Made by a program: the position numbers and the translations under genes. Positions 35,961-48,640 of a stretch of DNA of 64,000 nt are shown here, one piece after another. The stretch is from positions 149,249,640-149,313,639 of the forward strand of contig CM043955.1 of assembly GCA_014529385.2 (NCBI GenBank). The letters are read 5' to 3'. This DNA is from Adiantum capillus-veneris. Its lineage: Eukaryota; Streptophyta; Polypodiopsida; Polypodiales; Pteridaceae. Numbering within the stretch: the stretch's first letter is position 1; every line of letters begins with the position of its first letter. The notes beneath the pieces were generated by a model that did not search any database, was not told where the DNA came from, and was given only the letters and a program-made list of their open reading frames with translations.

Positions 35961-36427
35961 ATGCATCAATCTTTAGCTTTGTAGATGAATATAAATATTG
36001 GCACATTGACCTATATATCTTTAGACACCGACTTGCCTATATCATTTTTCTCTCTCTATTATCTATCTAATGGTCTATCTATGAATAAATTACATGCTAG
36101 CAAACATATATATTGACATGCTGTCTCAACACAACTACACATAGAGCAGGCAAGACGAGGCAAAAAACTGCATCAAAAACCATCAAGGAGGCACAACGAG
36201 CTAAAACTTGCAAATTTTCTAGAGTTTGGCTGAACTTTTTTAAGTTTTTACATGAGTATTAGTTATGTGTCTATATGTATCACTTTCTATCTATCCACTA
36301 TTTATCTATGTATCAACATATTTGTCCATGTATTCACCTTCTAGCACGATAAAATGATCCCAAAACATTCATATATACACACATACAGGTATACATACAC
36401 ACGCACAAGCATGATATATATATACAT

Positions 36428-36429
36428 AT

Positions 36430-36464
<35 letters not shown>

Positions 36465-36465
36465 T
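36428..36465. repeat. (TTTA)n microsatellite
   Basis: About nine TTTA units next to the left end of the CACTA element. Confidence 0.9.
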
Positions 36466-36491
36466 GTCATTATAAATTACTACAAGAGGTT

Positions 36492-36750
36492 GTGTGCACT
36501 TGTGACGCTATTAGCGATGACAATACATTGGGTTTTCTCCCCAGCGTCACTAAGACAGTCGCTAACAGCATCGATACAGGAACATCGATATGAGCGTCGC
36601 TTTAACTATCACTATATGCGGCGCTATAGATGTCGCTATATAGCAACGTCTATAGCAACGATCATAGCGATGTTTACAAGCCACCTATAGCAACATTCAT
36701 AGTGACGCTGTAGAGCCTTATATAGCGACGCTTATAGTGACGCCTGAGAG
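36492..36750. repeat. Left subterminal repeat region of the CACTA element
   Basis: At least ten degenerate copies of a roughly 9-bp motif (AGCGACGCT, AGCGTCGCT, TAGCAACG, AGTGACGC) in both orientations. In En/Spm such repeats bind TNPA and bring the ends together. Confidence 0.7.
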
Positions 36751-37199
36751 AAACAAAATTTGGTGGCATGCCATTGAATGCCCTGCCACCCATCAACCAT
36801 ATTGAATGTTTCAATAATAGAGTAAACCTAAATGAATCCAAGATAAGCCCAGATTCACCTTTGAAAGAAAGTGCAAGCTTAGATATAGACTCAAAGTAGT
36901 CACCCACAAGACAATATAACCATTAACTCCATCATCCATAGTATTGTTTGTAGAATAAAGATACAAAATTGATGAAAGTAAATCAATGGCAATTGTACAC
37001 ATCATAGGCAAAATCACTTGATTGTCAAACTTTGCAAATGTAATAGTTACAACACCATTGTCATTATTGAAACAATATACATGGTTTTCCAATAGTTACA
37101 AAAAGACGTATAAACGTCATCTCATGATACATATGCTATGACAAAAGGAAACTAATGCTATCTAGTTACGGCTAGACTGGCGTTGTCTAATCAGATTTC

Positions 37200-38344
37200 T
37201 CATCGCATCCAAGCGGCGTATCTGTCGGATTCTGCAAAAAAAAAACAATAAGACAGCTTTCTGTAAGTAGAAACATATAATTTATAAAACAATACAACAA
37301 GTAGAAAAGAGTAAACCCTAATACTAACCATGCCGCCGTGAGAATTCAAAATATCCATCAGGGCGTTTAAGCCCTTCCTGCCTATGTACTCGCGGTCATA
37401 CGGTGTGGGGTCACGTCCTGTCATCGACCACTGTCAAAACATACAAAGAATCCATTATGTTAGAATTTAAAAACCCCTAAACCCTAAACTATAAAACCTA
37501 AAGAGAAATGCAAAAACACTTACAAAATTGGCCTCAAATGATTCCCACCCGCTGTTCCCCAAGTGGTGCGAGCTCCCTGCCTCTACTCGCGCTTTGGCTA
37601 CCTCCTTTTGTTTCTTCCACTTGTCGGGATTCTCGCGTGCTACTTTCTTCACATTCTTCCAATCTTCTTTGGCCAACCAATTTGGTCTGTTCCACCCATG
37701 CTTAATTTCTTTTTCCACTTCGGAACGCTGTGCTTGCAGTATTCGCGCATTTGAAACTTCATCAGGTCTTCATTGAAGCGGTCATCCTGTGTTGAAATGG
37801 GAAACTCGTCATGCAGCATGCTGATGACTTTGTCTTTTAAATCACTTGGTTCTTCACTCCAGGTGTTTAGTATGTAGTGTCTAAACACCTGAGAGAAAAG
37901 ACCGTGCATGCGCGAGATCACCTTCTTGCCTTCATCATCCAAGATGATGCCGCCGCTGAAGTTGACGAAGTAAGGCAAGCCCTCTCGCCAGTGACGCATG
38001 AACCTGGGTGTCCCGTCAGGGGTCTCCAGCGACGTGTGGATGGGGGTACGAATGTCAGATATCTCCATTGGAGTCTGGGCCCCGAAGCGAGGAGTGTCGA
38101 CTGGAGTGACTCCTGGAGGAGTAAGTAGTGGTGTGTAGCTGCTAGGAACGGCCGTCAGCCGCGCAAAACCTGGCGTAGATGGCGATGTCATGGCTAGTGT
38201 GGGGGAAGGCAAAGAAGGGGAGGGTAAAGAGACTCGTTGAACACGAGGTGGTGTCGAGGCATCGGTAGCGGAATCCCCACAACAACCGCCGCCGCCACCA
38301 CTAGAGCGTCGGTGCCTAGATGAGTGTGAAGATCGTCTCGTCAA
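37200..38344 (-). pseudogene. Plant transposase (Ptta/En/Spm, Transposase_24-like)
   Basis: ATG 38344, then a Ser/Pro/Thr-rich N-terminus with TPRF/TPMEI repeats. From about 37960 a conserved part reads FRHYILNTW...DLKDKVISMLHDEF, then, after a one-base shift near 37700, NRPNWLAKEDWKNV...ARENPDKWKKQKEVAKARVEAGS...GNSGWESFEANF. The pattern W-(KK)-(K/R)-N-(P/R) followed by H-x-x-G-x-x-x-(W/S)-F is that of the plant Transposase_24 family. GTAAGT follows EANF (near 37535); a further exon 37329-37430 (ACAG/TGG ... ATG/GTTAGT) encodes YDREYIGRKGLNALMDIL, and a last exon probably starts at 37231. Likely the TNPA-like accessory gene of this element. Confidence 0.7.
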
Positions 38345-38708
38345 TACTGAAGCTTTGGAGCGTGCTGAATGCTGAATGCTCTAAAATAGAGCGAGGCGCT
38401 AAAGGAGTCGGAACGCGTGATGGTGCTCCAGAGCGAGGATGCTCCACATACCACTACCTCTACTGGGGTGACAAAGAAGAAAGAAACTCATCATCATCCA
38501 CACCTGCATTAAACACACGAACATTTAATCTTAATATTGAATGAATGGACAAGAAAACATGGACAAGTAGAGAGAGACAGAGAAAGAGAGAGAGAGAGAG
38601 AGGACTCATAAAGGGGGAGGGGTTCCTGTGTAGAAAGACTCCGTTGAATTTTTGTGAATTTGTAAAAGCACTGTGCTCCAGGTGCGATGGAGACTGAAGG
38701 TGCATCAT

Positions 38709-38863
38709 GAAGGTCTGCTCATAGATGTTGCTTGCCCCACCACTAAATCTAATTGATCGGGTGAAAGAGATGCTAAGAAGCAGTAGTAGTGCTTCTTAGT
38801 GTCTCTTTCACCCGATCAACTAGATCTAGCGGTGGGATGAGCAGCATCTATGAGCAGACCTTC
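38709..38863. repeat. 155-bp near-perfect hairpin (74-bp arms, 7-bp loop)
   Basis: Arms 38709-38782 and 38790-38863 around loop GTAGTAG. About nine mismatches by eye, all transitions, several of which would be G:U pairs in RNA. It lies between the two transposase genes of the CACTA element, upstream of the second. It may be an inverted duplication of an exon piece, a small fold-back insertion, or a hairpin small-RNA source. Confidence 0.85.
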
Positions 38864-39451
38864 GCCATTGCAGCTTCAATCTCCATCGCACTCAGAGCGC
38901 AGTGCTCGTCGTCCCTGCTTGTGAGAACATACCTAGAGCATACGTACCTGGAGTGGACACAAAGACCATTAAATACAATGATGCAATGACGCATATAGAC
39001 AGGAATGGAAAAAAAGCCACAAGAATACAATATATAGTATAAAACGGAGCAAAATTGTTCATATACAATATTTATGGCTTTAAGAGGTCTCTCTCTCATC
39101 CTCGCAAAGCTCATCATAATTCCTATATCTATATAGAGCTCTCCATTTAGACAGATGTCCTCCGTTTAATTTTGTAGATCCTCTACATGCACCCAATAGA
39201 GAGTAGCAGCTTGATGCTCGTCTAGCACCACCTCAACAGCTTCTGACTGAGCATATTATTTGATCTCCTCCATTGATGCCACTGTGATTGACACATGGTA
39301 GCCTTCATACATCCGTGCACTACGAGGGGCTACCTCTATGACGTACCACCAGTTTGATGCAGACTTTGTAGGATAAAATATCACTGCAAGAGCCACATAA
39401 CTTACATGAGAGCTTCCAAGCACATAACTTCTAAGATTGGATGTTAACTAT

Positions 39452-41960
39452 TTACATACTTACTTGTTCACAATGCTCGGGTGGTACAAAAGTGTCTAGT
39501 CTATTTCTTAGTTGAATCCACCTCAAGAAAACCAAAATCTCCTCTACGCACAGTAGCACTATGATTATCTTGAACCATTGCACGTGGAACAAGTCGACAA
39601 AAAATCCTCTATAATTGATCCTCAAAATCTCTTGTAGCGTGCCGAAGTAAGTGAGTTCTTCCACCACAGGATCTGCATCAGAGGACCGTCGCTGACTAGA
39701 CTGATTTTGCCATGATTCCACAATCTTGAGTAAAATGCTTTTTGTCGATTCGTTCGACCCTAAAATGTTGACCTTTACACCATGCTGCTGTGTATGACTT
39801 AAACTAAAACCAACAAAGATTATGAGTGGCCGTTCAAACATCTAGAAAGTCACTAGTCGTACATTGCAAACTTACCTTGGTTGTGCAAACCCGAGAAAAC
39901 TCCCACTCCTCCTCAATCACTTCTTCACCGCACAATTGTGCGCTTTTCAATTGGTTGTGCAACCATCTTAAGCTCATGAATGTTGGTAGGCTCTCTAGAA
40001 CCGCCGGATAGTGCATCGGTGGTCGTCTTCCCCGTCTCCACTCGATTCGTGCCCTTTGTCACTCTTGCTTTGCATCCTCATATTGTGAAATCCACTTTTG
40101 CATTACTGGATTGTGAAGCATGCAAAATCGGTTGATTTTAGCCTCTAGATCTTCCATCATCTTCTTGTCAACACCAAGATTGCACATGAAAATCCTAGAT
40201 ATGCGCTCATCATCTATGATTCTTCATAGCGTGTCTCGGGCTTTATCAAATCCGTCTAGCCACTCTCCAATGTACACTAGGGACTCTGATACCAGCCAAC
40301 CTTCTGCCATGCTACCCTCCAGACAGGCCTTCTGACACACATATCCCTTGAGCATTTTCATGAAACGTTCTAAAAAGAACATCCATCTGGAATGTACTGT
40401 GCCAGCTATTTCCACCTCATCAACTATGTGAACAAGAAGATGCACCTAAATGGTTAGCATGGTAGTAGGAAAGTGTTTCTCAAACATGCATACAACCTCC
40501 GCAGCGTTTAGTTTGGCAAATGCTATGGAGTCTACGTTGATCTCCTTTTGTGAGATCCATTGCACCAACTTCGCAAGTTTGTAGATTGTGTTATGGACAT
40601 CAAGAGACAAACATCCCTCAATGGCCACCGGTAAAATAAACTACAAAACACGTGCAGCAATGATATGAAAGTCCACACACGATTTTGTTACACAATTCCC
40701 ACTATCATATATTCTACTATGAACATACCTGACACATTTTATTCTAGTCGTGTGACTTCAAACCGGTAAGCTTTCCTTCTTTAGTAAAACACGTTCGGAG
40801 CAAGTGCATTACGCTAGTGGGGGTCCACACAGATCAAATGGTCTCTTTTACTTTGCGTTCTTGGGCTCCTGTGAAAATCCATGGCGCTACAGGGAGTTTT
40901 ATCAATCCATCGGATGCTGTCTGCGGCCAATATTTCTCCATATGATCCACATTTCTAAGGTCAACCCTGGCTCCCAAAGTATCTTTCTTGCTGGTCAGCT
41001 AGTCCCATAGCAGATTACCCACATTCTTGAATATGTGCATTGGATTGAGAAGTGATTGATCATGAGTCGGGGCCAATATGGTAACTTGTGCCATAGAGAT
41101 AGTCTCTTCATCCTTGGGGGCAAACCGTCATCACACATCTCCTTCTGCTCTAACCATGCTTGTGTAGACATCCTCGATGGCTCTCTTCCCAAAAAGCCAT
41201 CGCATAACACATGATTCTCTAGAAGATATGCTTGATGACCTTCGTAGATTTTCTTCTTCAATGAGGGCGCCCGACGTGCATTCAGTCTAGGTCCACATGT
41301 GACACATGCTCTATATCCGTTGTTTGAAGCCCTCCATGTATTCTTGCTTCCTCTCTGGAATCTGGTCTCATAGTATCAGCTGGTAGTATGTGCTCTTTGA
41401 GCAATCTACACAGTGAAAAAAATGCGGTACAATTGTGTAAAAATCTATCAGATCATTATACATCTAGAGTTTTTTATTAAAGTAAACACATTGTAATAGA
41501 TCGCCTGAAAAGCGTTGTGACGCTAGTGTCTCTCCATCCAAACTTTGTTTGCATGTTGAGAAGAACCAAGAGCGCCTTCAATCTAGATACACGTGCTCCA
41601 TCATACAATGGCGTATCGGCTTCACTTTCCATATCGTCATAGATAAGCCTTTTTGAATTGTCTTGATCATTTCATCGATCTCGGGCTCAAACATTGCCTC
41701 ATTAGGAATGTGTTTTGCATGATCGTCCCCTGAGCTGTCAGAGGCTACATCTTGTGGCCTCACATATGTTGCTTGACCAAAACGCCTGCGAACACGTCTG
41801 TTGGGTTGCAAGATTGCTGCCTGTTGGCCAGCGTCAGAGTTCGACAAGTTATAATTGGCAACAACTCGATCTATAATAGATGGATCGACCTCGCCAAATT
41901 CGCGAACGTGCTGCAAAGAAACACATTTTGTCTGTCACACAGCATGCTTGCATTGATTAC
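39452..41960 (-). pseudogene. TNP2-like CACTA transposase, decayed
   Basis: Minus-strand pieces follow the TNP2 order: an N-terminal region (about 41916-41578, rich in Asp/Gln/Arg), a transposase_21-like part (about 41270-40990, ending MHIFKNVGNLLWD then TAG), a DUF4218-like region (40628-40224, VHLLVHIVDEVEIAGTVHSR, W, then ERFMKMLKGYV...GSMAEGWL) with one in-frame TAG just before VHLLVH, and a DUF4216-like end (39800-39452, LTYFGTLQEILRINY...FVPPEHCEQV). This is the enzyme that would cut the CACTA termini. Introns, stops and shifts make it inactive as it stands. Confidence 0.75.
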
Positions 41961-42090
41961 AAGGACATAAGATCCTCGTTGAGAGATAGTTGTTTCGGTT
42001 GGACGGCCCCACATGCTCGTCACTACTCATAATGAGAGTAAAAACCTTATAACTTGGACATAAATTTAATCTTCTATTGGCATCCTCTGT

Positions 42091-42098
42091 CTTCTCTG

Positions 42099-42152
<54 letters not shown>
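42091..42152. repeat. (CT)n microsatellite
   Basis: About 30 CT units inside the CACTA element. Confidence 0.9.
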
Positions 42153-42155
<3 letters not shown>

Positions 42156-42748
42156 TTCACACTGTAAACTACCTCACATTCTCTAGTCATGTCCAATCCC
42201 TGCACACCTCGGTCTAGAGATGCACGGAGATCAAAACCACCGGGTTATAATCTCGTCTTTATTGGTCAATGCATATATTTGTGGCCGGGTACGAGAAATC
42301 TACAAACCCACGTCTACATGATAGTGCATGTAGTGGACAAAACCCCTTTGCCTCCTCTCTAGCTATAGCATTTCACATCATCTTAACATCTTTTCACAAT
42401 AGATCTTTGTTCGAGGGATTACTTAGCACATTACATGTTTGCCTCCAATCTGAGTATGATGCCGTTGAAAGCTTTCCAACTTAAGGTCGCATCCATAGAG
42501 AGGAAGAGAGGGATCACCATTCATCTAACTCTAATTTTGTTACCGTAATCCCAAAGGTAGACTATAATATAAAAACTCAATCCAGAATCTAATCTTCAAT
42601 CTAACCTAATTGAACATGTGGTGATTCACGGGCTGATTGAATATGGTTAGTGTGTGAGTTAATACGTGTCAGATTCTGATGGGAATATACATATTTTTGT
42701 GTAACTAGTGTTTGCTCTTTGGGCAAAGCGCGCCTTCATTGACATGCA

Positions 42749-43163
42749 CTAAAATCTAACCTAAATCTAAAAAATGTTAGTCCATCAAACATAAATCTAG
42801 ATCTAATCTAAAACTCAAAATAAACCTAAATCTAATCTAATCTTAAATCTAACCTAAACCTAAATGTAATATAACTTAAATCTAAATTTAATGTACTTAA
42901 TTTTAAATCTTGTCTTAATCTTAAATCTAAATCTATTTTAATATTAAACTCAACATAAACCTAAATTTAATCCAATCTTAAATCCTAAACCTAAATGTAA
43001 TCTAACTTAAATCTAACATAGCTAGCTAATCTTCAATACTTTCCTAATTTTAAATCTAACCTAATCTTAATCTAACGTAAATCTAAATCTAACCTAATTT
43101 TAAACTCAACATAAACATAAATCTAAATGTAATCTAACCTAATCTAATTTAAGTTTTAACATA
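42749..43163. repeat. Degenerate CTAAATCTAA-type repeat
   Basis: About 400 bp built from variants of CTAAATCTAA, CTAACCTAAATC and CTTAAATCTAA. It superficially resembles plant telomere CCCTAAA but lacks regular CCCTAAA units. Confidence 0.75.
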
Positions 43164-43179
43164 ATCTCTTTCTCTCTTT

Positions 43180-43374
43180 GTTTTCTCCCCTTACCTCTCT
43201 GTCTTCTTCCCCTCTCTCTCTCTCTTTGATTTTTTATTCTCTCTCTTTCTCTTTGTTTTCTCTTCTCTCTCTCTCTCTCTCTCTCTCCATTTTCCTCTCT
43301 CAATGTGTGTGTGTATGCATTCTTTGTTTATGCATGTGTGTGTGTGTGTGTGTGTGTGTTTTGTTTATGCATGT

Positions 43375-43421
<47 letters not shown>

Positions 43422-43428
43422 AACACAA

Positions 43429-43483
<55 letters not shown>

Positions 43484-43546
43484 GAGGGGAAGGGAAGAGG
43501 AGAGAGAAGGGAGGCAAGGAGCATACCTGGATCTCCTTCCTCTCGT

Positions 43547-43585
<39 letters not shown>

Positions 43586-43615
43586 AGAAGAAAGAGAGAG
43601 AGAGAGAGAGGGAGA
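43180..43615. repeat. Microsatellite cluster (CT, TG, GA)
   Basis: Alternating CT, GT and GA tracts. A 162-codon ORF here is composed of repeat-encoded residues and is not a gene. Confidence 0.9.
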
Positions 43616-43639
43616 GCACGGGTTACCTCTTTGCTTGGG

Positions 43640-43822
43640 CGCCAAAAACTCAGATATGAGATCTGAGTTTTTGGATGCTCGCGCTTTATGTTTTACCCCT
43701 GTCGGCGTCGCTATGTAACAAATAAACTAGTGACACTCATAGCGATGCCCATAACGACGCTGATAGCAATGCCATGAATTTTCACTTTTGAGCGTCGCAA
43801 TGCGAGCCTCGCTAATGTGAAG
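43640..43822. repeat. Right subterminal repeat region of the CACTA element
   Basis: Motifs GGCGTCGCTATG, AGCGATGCC, ACGACGCT, GAGCGTCGC and CCTCGC, as at the left end. The inner side starts with a 14-bp-stem hairpin (CCAAAAACTCAGAT / ATCTGAGTTTTTGG, 43642-43674). Confidence 0.7.
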
Positions 43823-43844
43823 AACCTCTTGTAGTGATATAGGT

Positions 43845-43864
43845 GTAAATTATTTGTCAATTGG

Positions 43865-43960
<96 letters not shown>

Positions 43961-43980
43961 CCAATTGACAAATAATTTAC
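43845..43980. repeat. (TA)n core flanked by 24-bp perfect inverted arms
   Basis: GTAAATTATTTGTCAATTGG... (43845-43868) is repeated in inverted form at 43957-43980 around about 88 bp of TA. The arm also occurs at about 34606 and 34716 in direct context. A cruciform-prone, hypervariable locus. Confidence 0.9.
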
Positions 43981-43983
43981 ATA

Positions 43984-44350
43984 TGTGTCTACATTTGTCA
44001 ATATGTTTATCTTGCCACTATGTATCTATCCACTAACACTCTATATTCATGCTTCTATATTATAAATTATCTATCCATCTCACCGCTAGACCTTTGATTG
44101 CTTATACCTTCCATTTGTTCACTAATAAACCTCGACTAAAATAGACATAATGATAGATTTATAATATAAATCTAGGTAAAGATAATAGATGGGCATTGGA
44201 TATAGGATATAAAAATGTTATTATAAGATACAGGTAAATGTTTGCACAAACAGATGTATAGTTCATGAATAGACAGATAGGAGGATAGTGGTTTGTCAGG
44301 CACATTACAAGTCAAAACATATAAATATATAGTTTTGGATCCTTTATCAT
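43984..44350. repeat. Dispersed repeat, copy of 34860-35075
   Basis: The block from GACTAAAATAGACATAAT through ATAGGAGGATAGTGG, TTGTCAGGCACAT and TTTTGGATC matches 34889-35071. Copies of the same family therefore lie on both sides of the CACTA insertion. Confidence 0.75.
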
Positions 44351-46900
44351 CATGGGGTCTTGCCGCCAAAAGTTACAAACACGTAGTGAGTACATGGAAT
44401 GTATTCTTTCTTAGGAGAAACTTGGTTCTAGGAGGGAGAAAATTTCAAAACCAAGTAGTTATTTTATGCACACAAATAGCCAGATACAACTATCTAAAGA
44501 ATATTTGCAAAGATCAAAATGTTCATGTCTTTGAGAGAAAATTTACGCTAGTTTAGTTCAATGATATCATGCATGAAAGCATTGAGCTTATATATTTAAC
44601 AGACAACTAAACAAGCCGAAGAATGTAAACATGCACTGAGCTACATTGGCTACTCCAAGGGCTACTCGGGTGGTGCCCTCTTTGGCTGAAGCTACTAGAT
44701 AAGGATTAAACAAGGTCTTTTGCTATGAATTATGCATCGCATTTTTAAAAATATTCCCCTTATATAGCATCTACACTCACAATTGTTAGTATGGCTTCAA
44801 AAGAAAGAAGGCACAATAATGGAAAAACATCGCATGCCACTCTAGCAGCCAATGGTTTTGATTGCCTATTGTAGCTCTAAAAAAATAAAAACAAAAACAT
44901 TGAATATATACACAATGGAATGGAACTCAAAGGACAAGAGGAATATGCTATAATCTAACATCATTTCATACATACGAAAGGATATGTATATCTTGTAAGA
45001 CGTGTACTTAGGATTTTAGTTCAAAAATTTTAAGCTTTGGTTTGTATCCTCTTTATGTATTGTCCTATCTAATAAATTCTCATATAATTTTATACTTTTC
45101 ACAATGGGGTAGTATGTCCCTCCTAGCCCTCAAACAAGGAATCACAACACACCCGGACAAACAAGAAATGTCAAAAAATGATACCGGAATAAAGCTTTAA
45201 TGGGTTAGTAGCACTCACAAGAATTATGTGAGTTAGCTTTTCTTGTTCGCCTCAAGGAAAGAAGAATTTACATATTTATTGTCATTGAGTATCCCCTAAA
45301 GTTCTACCACCATAAGTCATTTGCATCAAGTCCAAGGGCCCCTCCAAAAGAGAAATCAATTTCTCTAGAACTACATAGATGAGATTTTTTATCATGCCCT
45401 TGCCTTTGAAAGTGGAGAGAAGACTCATGTTGACACCCATCCCATAGTATCTTGAAAAAAGCATGCCAATCTGACACCATATCTATTTGTTCAAATGTCT
45501 TTTTGTGGAATTCTTTGGAAACTTCTTACCCCTTGGTTGCAACCTTCACACACTAGATCTCTATTTAAGTTGTTTTGCTTACTTATACAAAGAATTTATT
45601 TTAGTAACCAAAATTTGGTGCCTTCGGAGGTGAAAAATCTACTTTGTAACCACCTTATGTTACATATCATGGCCAAAAGACTAAATATATTGATCATGAT
45701 GACTCTAACCTTAGTGATTATGTTCCCCCTTGAAACAAGGAGTGTCTAAAATATGGTTTTGCTAGTAGATGAAGGTCAACATCCATGGTCTCAACATATT
45801 CCTCACAATTTTTTACTCTTTGTAATCAAGGTCATTATCAAATCATGAATTCTTTGGACATTTGGATTCAAAGCCCCACTACCAGCTTCAATGCATATGG
45901 TCTACTAGATCAACACTTGAGCTCAAATTTATGTGGAGTCCACCTTAAAATATGTAAGTGTAGCATGCGAGTTCACCTTAAGGGGTTTTTAATATATCAA
46001 ATAGTTACAGAGTCATATTTACAAGATAGATTTAAAAATAGAAGAACTGAAAGAAAGTTGCAGGTTTATGAATAAAGAGGAGTCTTTTAATTCATGATGA
46101 AGTGTCTGTATAGAGGGGTTTTATAAATACCTCTTGAATACACATGCTGTATGTATTTCTGAAAGGTGCCCCTTGGCTCAAATCTATTATGTAGATTTTA
46201 AACACGTTGATTGTGTTTCCCTTGACTCTAAAATCTATCATATGAAATAAGGGGAGTAGACTGTTTGTTTTTAAGAGTTCAATAAGTCTCCACAATTTGT
46301 AAAAAGAAAAAAGTTTTTATTACTTTAGGCTAGAACATCGAGAGGTACATGGGTAATTGAAAATTGGAAGCTATGGAAATTAGAACGTTGAACATGAGTA
46401 ACTTAAAGTTGAACATGAGTAACTTAAAGTTGAGATTAACAAAATGAAAAGTCTCATGACATTAGGAAGTCAAAGGAATTTGTACAACTACAAGATTTTG
46501 TAAAATTCTACCCACAACTTGAAAAGACCAAAATTGTTTTAAAAAAGCTCTAAATTAGAAGCTCCCAAAAATAAAGCACTCTTCTAAGAGGTACTAGCAG
46601 CCTCAAAAGATGCCTTTAAATGAATTTCTTCCACCACTTTCATCACTTTGAGTTGACTGGAATTTTTCCAAGTGCTAATTAATAAGTTCCTCTTTAGTGC
46701 TTTAACAAACTTGAAATTCGGTTGTAGCAATGTGTCGCTCATGGTTTCAATCAGGTTGACCACTTTTGGCAGATTTAACCACTTGCTTAGCATTTTGAAC
46801 CATTTTAAATTTTTGTACATTGCTACTGCTATCTTTAAAATACAACAGTGGCAACTCACATTATCTAATCATTGCCTCCGTTCTTGCACAGGTAGAGTTG
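44351..46900. other. Unassigned AT-rich region
   Basis: No recognisable gene. Short ORFs on both strands lack family motifs. A two-copy 21-bp tandem repeat (GTTGAACATGAGTAACTTAA...) lies at 46387-46428. Confidence 0.4.
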
Positions 46901-46930
46901 TACATATGATTTTAGGACATCCATCCTACT

Positions 46931-48640
46931 ATGCACATATTTCTTAGATTCTTTGAGGGTATGAAGCCTTTCTTTGTTCAAAAATTGAAGGACCTTAATA
47001 CATGTTGCTGCGAGTATACATGCAGGCTATATACATCAAAGAGGCTTTCAATCAAATGCGGCAAGGAAGGTATAAAGTACATGGAGGTTCATGTTGATGT
47101 AGATTTGAGGTTTGTGACCCTGCAGTCAGTGTTAGTATATGTGTGACTGCAAATTCCACATTTGAGACCCTCACAACACTATGAAAGTCCTTATTGTGTC
47201 CCAAACCAAAAAATTTCATGTTTCATTTACACAATTCCTTGATGGGAGAATGCAATTAGCACGGTGCTAAACAACTCAGATGTTGTCATCTCAAGGAACA
47301 TAGTGACAAAAAATTTATGGTGGCTGCAAAGGTTTTTGTTGGTGTGGAGTCACACAAACTGGACAAAGATGGTCAATGCCACAAAAAAAAAGAACTTGTT
47401 ACTCAGTAGACTAGGTGCTCTGCATTCATTCCTTTCATGAAAGAGAGGCTGACCAAGTTCATCAAACATAACTACATCTATAGATGGCAGGCTGACCAAT
47501 TCAGAGAGTGTCTACACATTTTTCCAAGTGATGTTGTTCTCTGTGGTGGACTTTGCTAGAAATTATAGTTTTAAAATTCAAAATGAGATCCAATCCATGC
47601 ATTGGTATTCTAGTCTATTATGTGTGTTCGAGAATGGGAGACATCCAAAAAATTCTATGTTTCTATATATATGATGACAATGTGCATGACACATTGTTTA
47701 TGCAACACTGCTACCTACTGCATGACCAGTGGTTGAAGGAACAGGGTTTTCCTTTGAAGTGACACTGGGCTTAGATGGTGCAACATTACAATTCAAAGCA
47801 TGGTGGCCTTTCTACTTTGTTGCAAGGTTTCTCAGCTCACTAGGCTCGATATGATGCAATTAGGTCATGGAAAAGCTGAACATGATGACGTTGGAGTAGT
47901 CATAAAGAGGGCACTGACCCATGAGCAATTGAAGGTGGATGGACACCCCCTTCCTAATGCAGCAACTGTGGTCAATTACCTCACCATAATGAAAAATATG
48001 AAAGGCTATTAATCATCTCAAAAAAGTTGACAGGGTCTTTTGGGAAAATCAAGGTTGGTGATGTTCCGAGAGATATAAAATGGGATTGCATGCCAGTGAG
48101 TGGATCACGTTCCTTGCATTTTGTGAATGGTTTCTCTACTACAAATACAATTGCACTAAGGTGTAGAAACTTGTATTGCTTCTGTCATGCTTGTGTGCAT
48201 GGTCAATAGAGAAGATCATGTGCAAACAAAATCCCCGTAGAAGCATGGCGGTATTTGAAGATCCTACCAGCAGAGGCTAACACACATATGGAGATGTTGT
48301 TTCAAGTGACGAGGAGATTGATGCACCCATGTACACTGACCGTCATGATGATTTGAGTGATGCCTTGCATCTTAAAGATAACTTTGCAGTCAACACTGAG
48401 GAAGGAGACTCTGATTTTTATATATTGAGGTGTTGTGCAGAGAAGAGTCTATCCATTGCAACTCAGAAGGATGCATGGCACAATCGGATCAATAAAAAAT
48501 CATACTATGTTGAGGCAAACTTTTACAATAATGTCAAGGGATGCTTCGATCGATATAACACTCTTTTAGATGAAATGGGAAAATTCCACAACTTTGGGAC
48601 TGATTTCAATGCCTATGGATTCCTATTTCCCATTTGATTT
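46931..48640 (+). pseudogene. Transposase-like gene, VVDFA.NYSFKIQNEIQ family
   Basis: Plus-strand protein blocks survive in shifting frames: KPFFVQKLKDLNTCCCEYTC (about 46970), EGIKYMEVHVDVDLR (about 47068), VVDFARNYSFKIQNEIQSMHW (about 47540-47605), an opening DGA block then GHGKAEHDDVGVVIKRALTHEQL (about 47863-47930), NAATVVNYL, CRNLYCFCHACVHGQ (about 48165) and QKDAWHNRINKKSYYVEANFY (about 48465). From memory, this set recurs in an uncharacterised protein family widespread in plants and animals; the spaced acidic residues (VVDFA, SDG-like, HGK.EHD) suggest an RNase-H/DDE-type nuclease, which is inference. Several frameshifts and stops; not functional here. Confidence 0.55.

Larger units (their letters stand above)
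36478..43836 (-). mobile_element. En/Spm (CACTA) DNA transposon, decayed, 7.36 kb
   Basis: The right terminus, read inward, is CACTACAAGAGGTT (43836-43823); the left is TACTACAAGAGGTT (36478-36491), so the inverted repeat is 14 bp with the first base changed on the left. Both ends carry subterminal clusters of ATAGCGACG/CGTCGCTAT-like motifs in both orientations. Inside, minus-strand genes match the En/Spm layout: a TNP2-like transposase followed by a Transposase_24-like protein. The flanking trinucleotides (AAT left, ATA right) do not match, so the 3-bp target duplication is lost or the left end is altered. Confidence 0.85.

Noticed and set aside
42749..43163. Interstitial telomere
   Set aside because: No run of CCCTAAA units; only vaguely similar CTAAATCTAA words.
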